In this document: piece by piece, positions 6,492 to 7,359 of the stretch
Position numbering within the stretch: position 1 is the stretch's first letter
How the letters are laid out: each line of letters starts with the position of its first letter
From: Rhodoferax sp.
GTDB taxonomy: Bacteria; Pseudomonadota; Gammaproteobacteria; Burkholderiales; Burkholderiaceae_C
Length of the DNA: 7,359 nucleotides
Assembly (NCBI GenBank): GCA_020048255.1
Contig: JAIFMR010000216.1
Span: 1 to 7,359 of the forward strand
Direction: 5' to 3'
Translations under genes and position numbers: made by a program
The notes under the pieces: generated by a model
Databases searched by the model: none
What the model saw: only the letters and a program-made list of their open reading frames with translations
What the model was told of the DNA's origin: nothing

Positions 6492-7359
6492 GTGCAGAAC
6501 GTTTCCAATCTTTTTTCGAATAGCGATGGTTTCTTCAAAATCGTCCAGACCTATTCCAATCAGCCCATCGCGCTGTTAGCCCTGTTTTTAACCGCTTCAT
6601 GCCTCATGATTTGGCGGCTGCAGGTCATGGAGCACAAAGGGTTCGAGGGCACCGTCCTTGGCACGCTGATCATGCCCTACTGCTCGGGGTTCGCCAATCT
6701 CGTGTTTGCCTATGTGATGAGCGACTCCGCCAACAACGGTGGCCTGGTGATGGAGAACTGTCTTGTGAACAACGTCACCAATCTGACATTGATCCTTGGA
6801 TTTGCCGCGATTTTTGGTACTTCGACAGGTGACAAAAAGCGCAGTATCAGAAATAAAGTCAAACCAGCCACAGCTTTGCAACGCATCAGCGGGTTAAACG
6901 TTTTATTCAGTCTGGTTGCACTGTTCTTGTTCACGGGCACCCTTTGGGCCTTGGCCAAGGACGCTGTCATCGACTTCTATGACGGGCTCGTATTGATCGC
7001 CCTGTTTGTCTTTTGGCAGGTGCTGCACGTCTTTGAAATCTTGAAAGAAAAGATCAGAAAGAACAAAACCCTGCAATGGAGCATCCTGTTCGACCTGCTA
7101 GCTATCGCTGTCAGTGCCTATGGCATCTACTATTCAACCGACCATCTGGTGACATGGGTCTCTGAGGCTGGAAGTCAGTATGTTGGTTTTTCAAAACTGG
7201 GTTGGATGAGCGGTTTGCTGATGGTTTTGCCCAATGCCTTGATTGCGCTGTACTACGCACGACGCGGCCGGCAAGATATTGTGCTCAGTTCACAAATTGG
7301 TGATGGGCATATTTGCATCCCCATGTGTATTGGCCTCTTTGCTGTTTTCAACACGATTC
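6492..7359 (+). CDS. Divergent Na+/Ca2+ exchanger-like membrane protein, 3' end cut by window edge
   Basis: An open frame of 289 codons runs from a GTG at 6492 to the right edge. An in-frame stop immediately upstream (the Lon-like gene's TAA at 6489-6491) excludes any earlier start; the next in-frame ATG, at 6606, would cut into the first hydrophobic segment. Seven to eight hydrophobic helices are visible, at about 26-43, 55-76, 92-110, 135-153, 164-182, 198-216, 236-256 and 274 onward, with a basic loop at 115-124. Two internal repeats match the cation/Ca2+ exchanger alpha-repeat pattern: GTLIMPY (57-63) with ENCLVNNVTNLTLILG (88-103), and LMVLPNALIALYYARRG (243-259) with IGDGHICI (269-276). 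The signature PE glutamates are Y63 and N248 here. The DNA is lower in GC and uses TTA and AGA codons more than its neighbours. Family placement is by pattern only; another multi-pass transporter is possible. Confidence 0.72.
   Translation, partial: MQNVSNLFSNSDGFFKIVQTYSNQPIALLALFLTASCLMIWRLQVMEHKGFEGTVLGTLIMPYCSGFANLVFAYVMSDSANNGGLVMENCLVNNVTNLTLILGFAAIFGTSTGDKKRSIRNKVKPATALQRISGLNVLFSLVALFLFTGTLWALAKDAVIDFYDGLVLIALFVFWQVLHVFEILKEKIRKNKTLQWSILFDLLAIAVSAYGIYYSTDHLVTWVSEAGSQYVGFSKLGWMSGLLMVLPNALIALYYARRGRQDIVLSSQIGDGHICIPMCIGLFAVFNTI

Overview
The window looks like chromosomal DNA of a betaproteobacterium, most likely of the order Burkholderiales and near the Comamonadaceae (Rhodoferax/Polaromonas type). 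The grounds are high-GC, CGC/CTG/GCC-rich codon use, dense gene packing, and a chemoreceptor that ends directly after its signalling bundle. This placement is inference from style, not from a database match. No phage, transposon, CRISPR, rRNA or tRNA feature is visible, and no stretch of 300 bases lacks a gene.

Left block (minus strand, 1-1054): a YjdM/PhnA-type zinc-ribbon protein is followed 9 bp later by a creatininase-family metalloamidohydrolase. The amidohydrolase runs off the left edge, losing only its C-terminal end. The pair is probably one transcript. A 100-bp divergent intergenic region (1055-1154) separates it from the plus-strand genes.

Middle block (plus strand, 1155-3926): a free-standing alanyl-tRNA editing protein (AlaX type, all four zinc ligands present) overlaps a DUF167/YggU-family gene by an ATGA, so the two are translationally coupled. 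After 73 bp comes a complete transmembrane methyl-accepting chemotaxis protein with its own ribosome binding site.

Right block (plus strand, 4047-7359): a LonC/YcbZ-like Lon-family protease has an intact Ser-Lys protease dyad but a degenerate ATPase site. Its stop codon is followed with zero spacing by the GTG start of a membrane protein that runs off the right edge. That protein reads as a highly divergent relative of the cation/Ca2+ exchanger superfamily. Both alpha-repeats are recognisable, but the two signature glutamates are replaced, and its DNA is visibly less GC-rich than its neighbours.

Most genes are ordinary housekeeping or accessory genes: tRNA proofreading, chemotaxis, proteolysis and amide hydrolysis. 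They do not form one pathway. The best candidate for something little described is the protease/exchanger pair at the right end: a Lon-type peptidase with a doubtful ATPase, apparently coupled in translation to an exchanger-like membrane protein with a rewired ion site.
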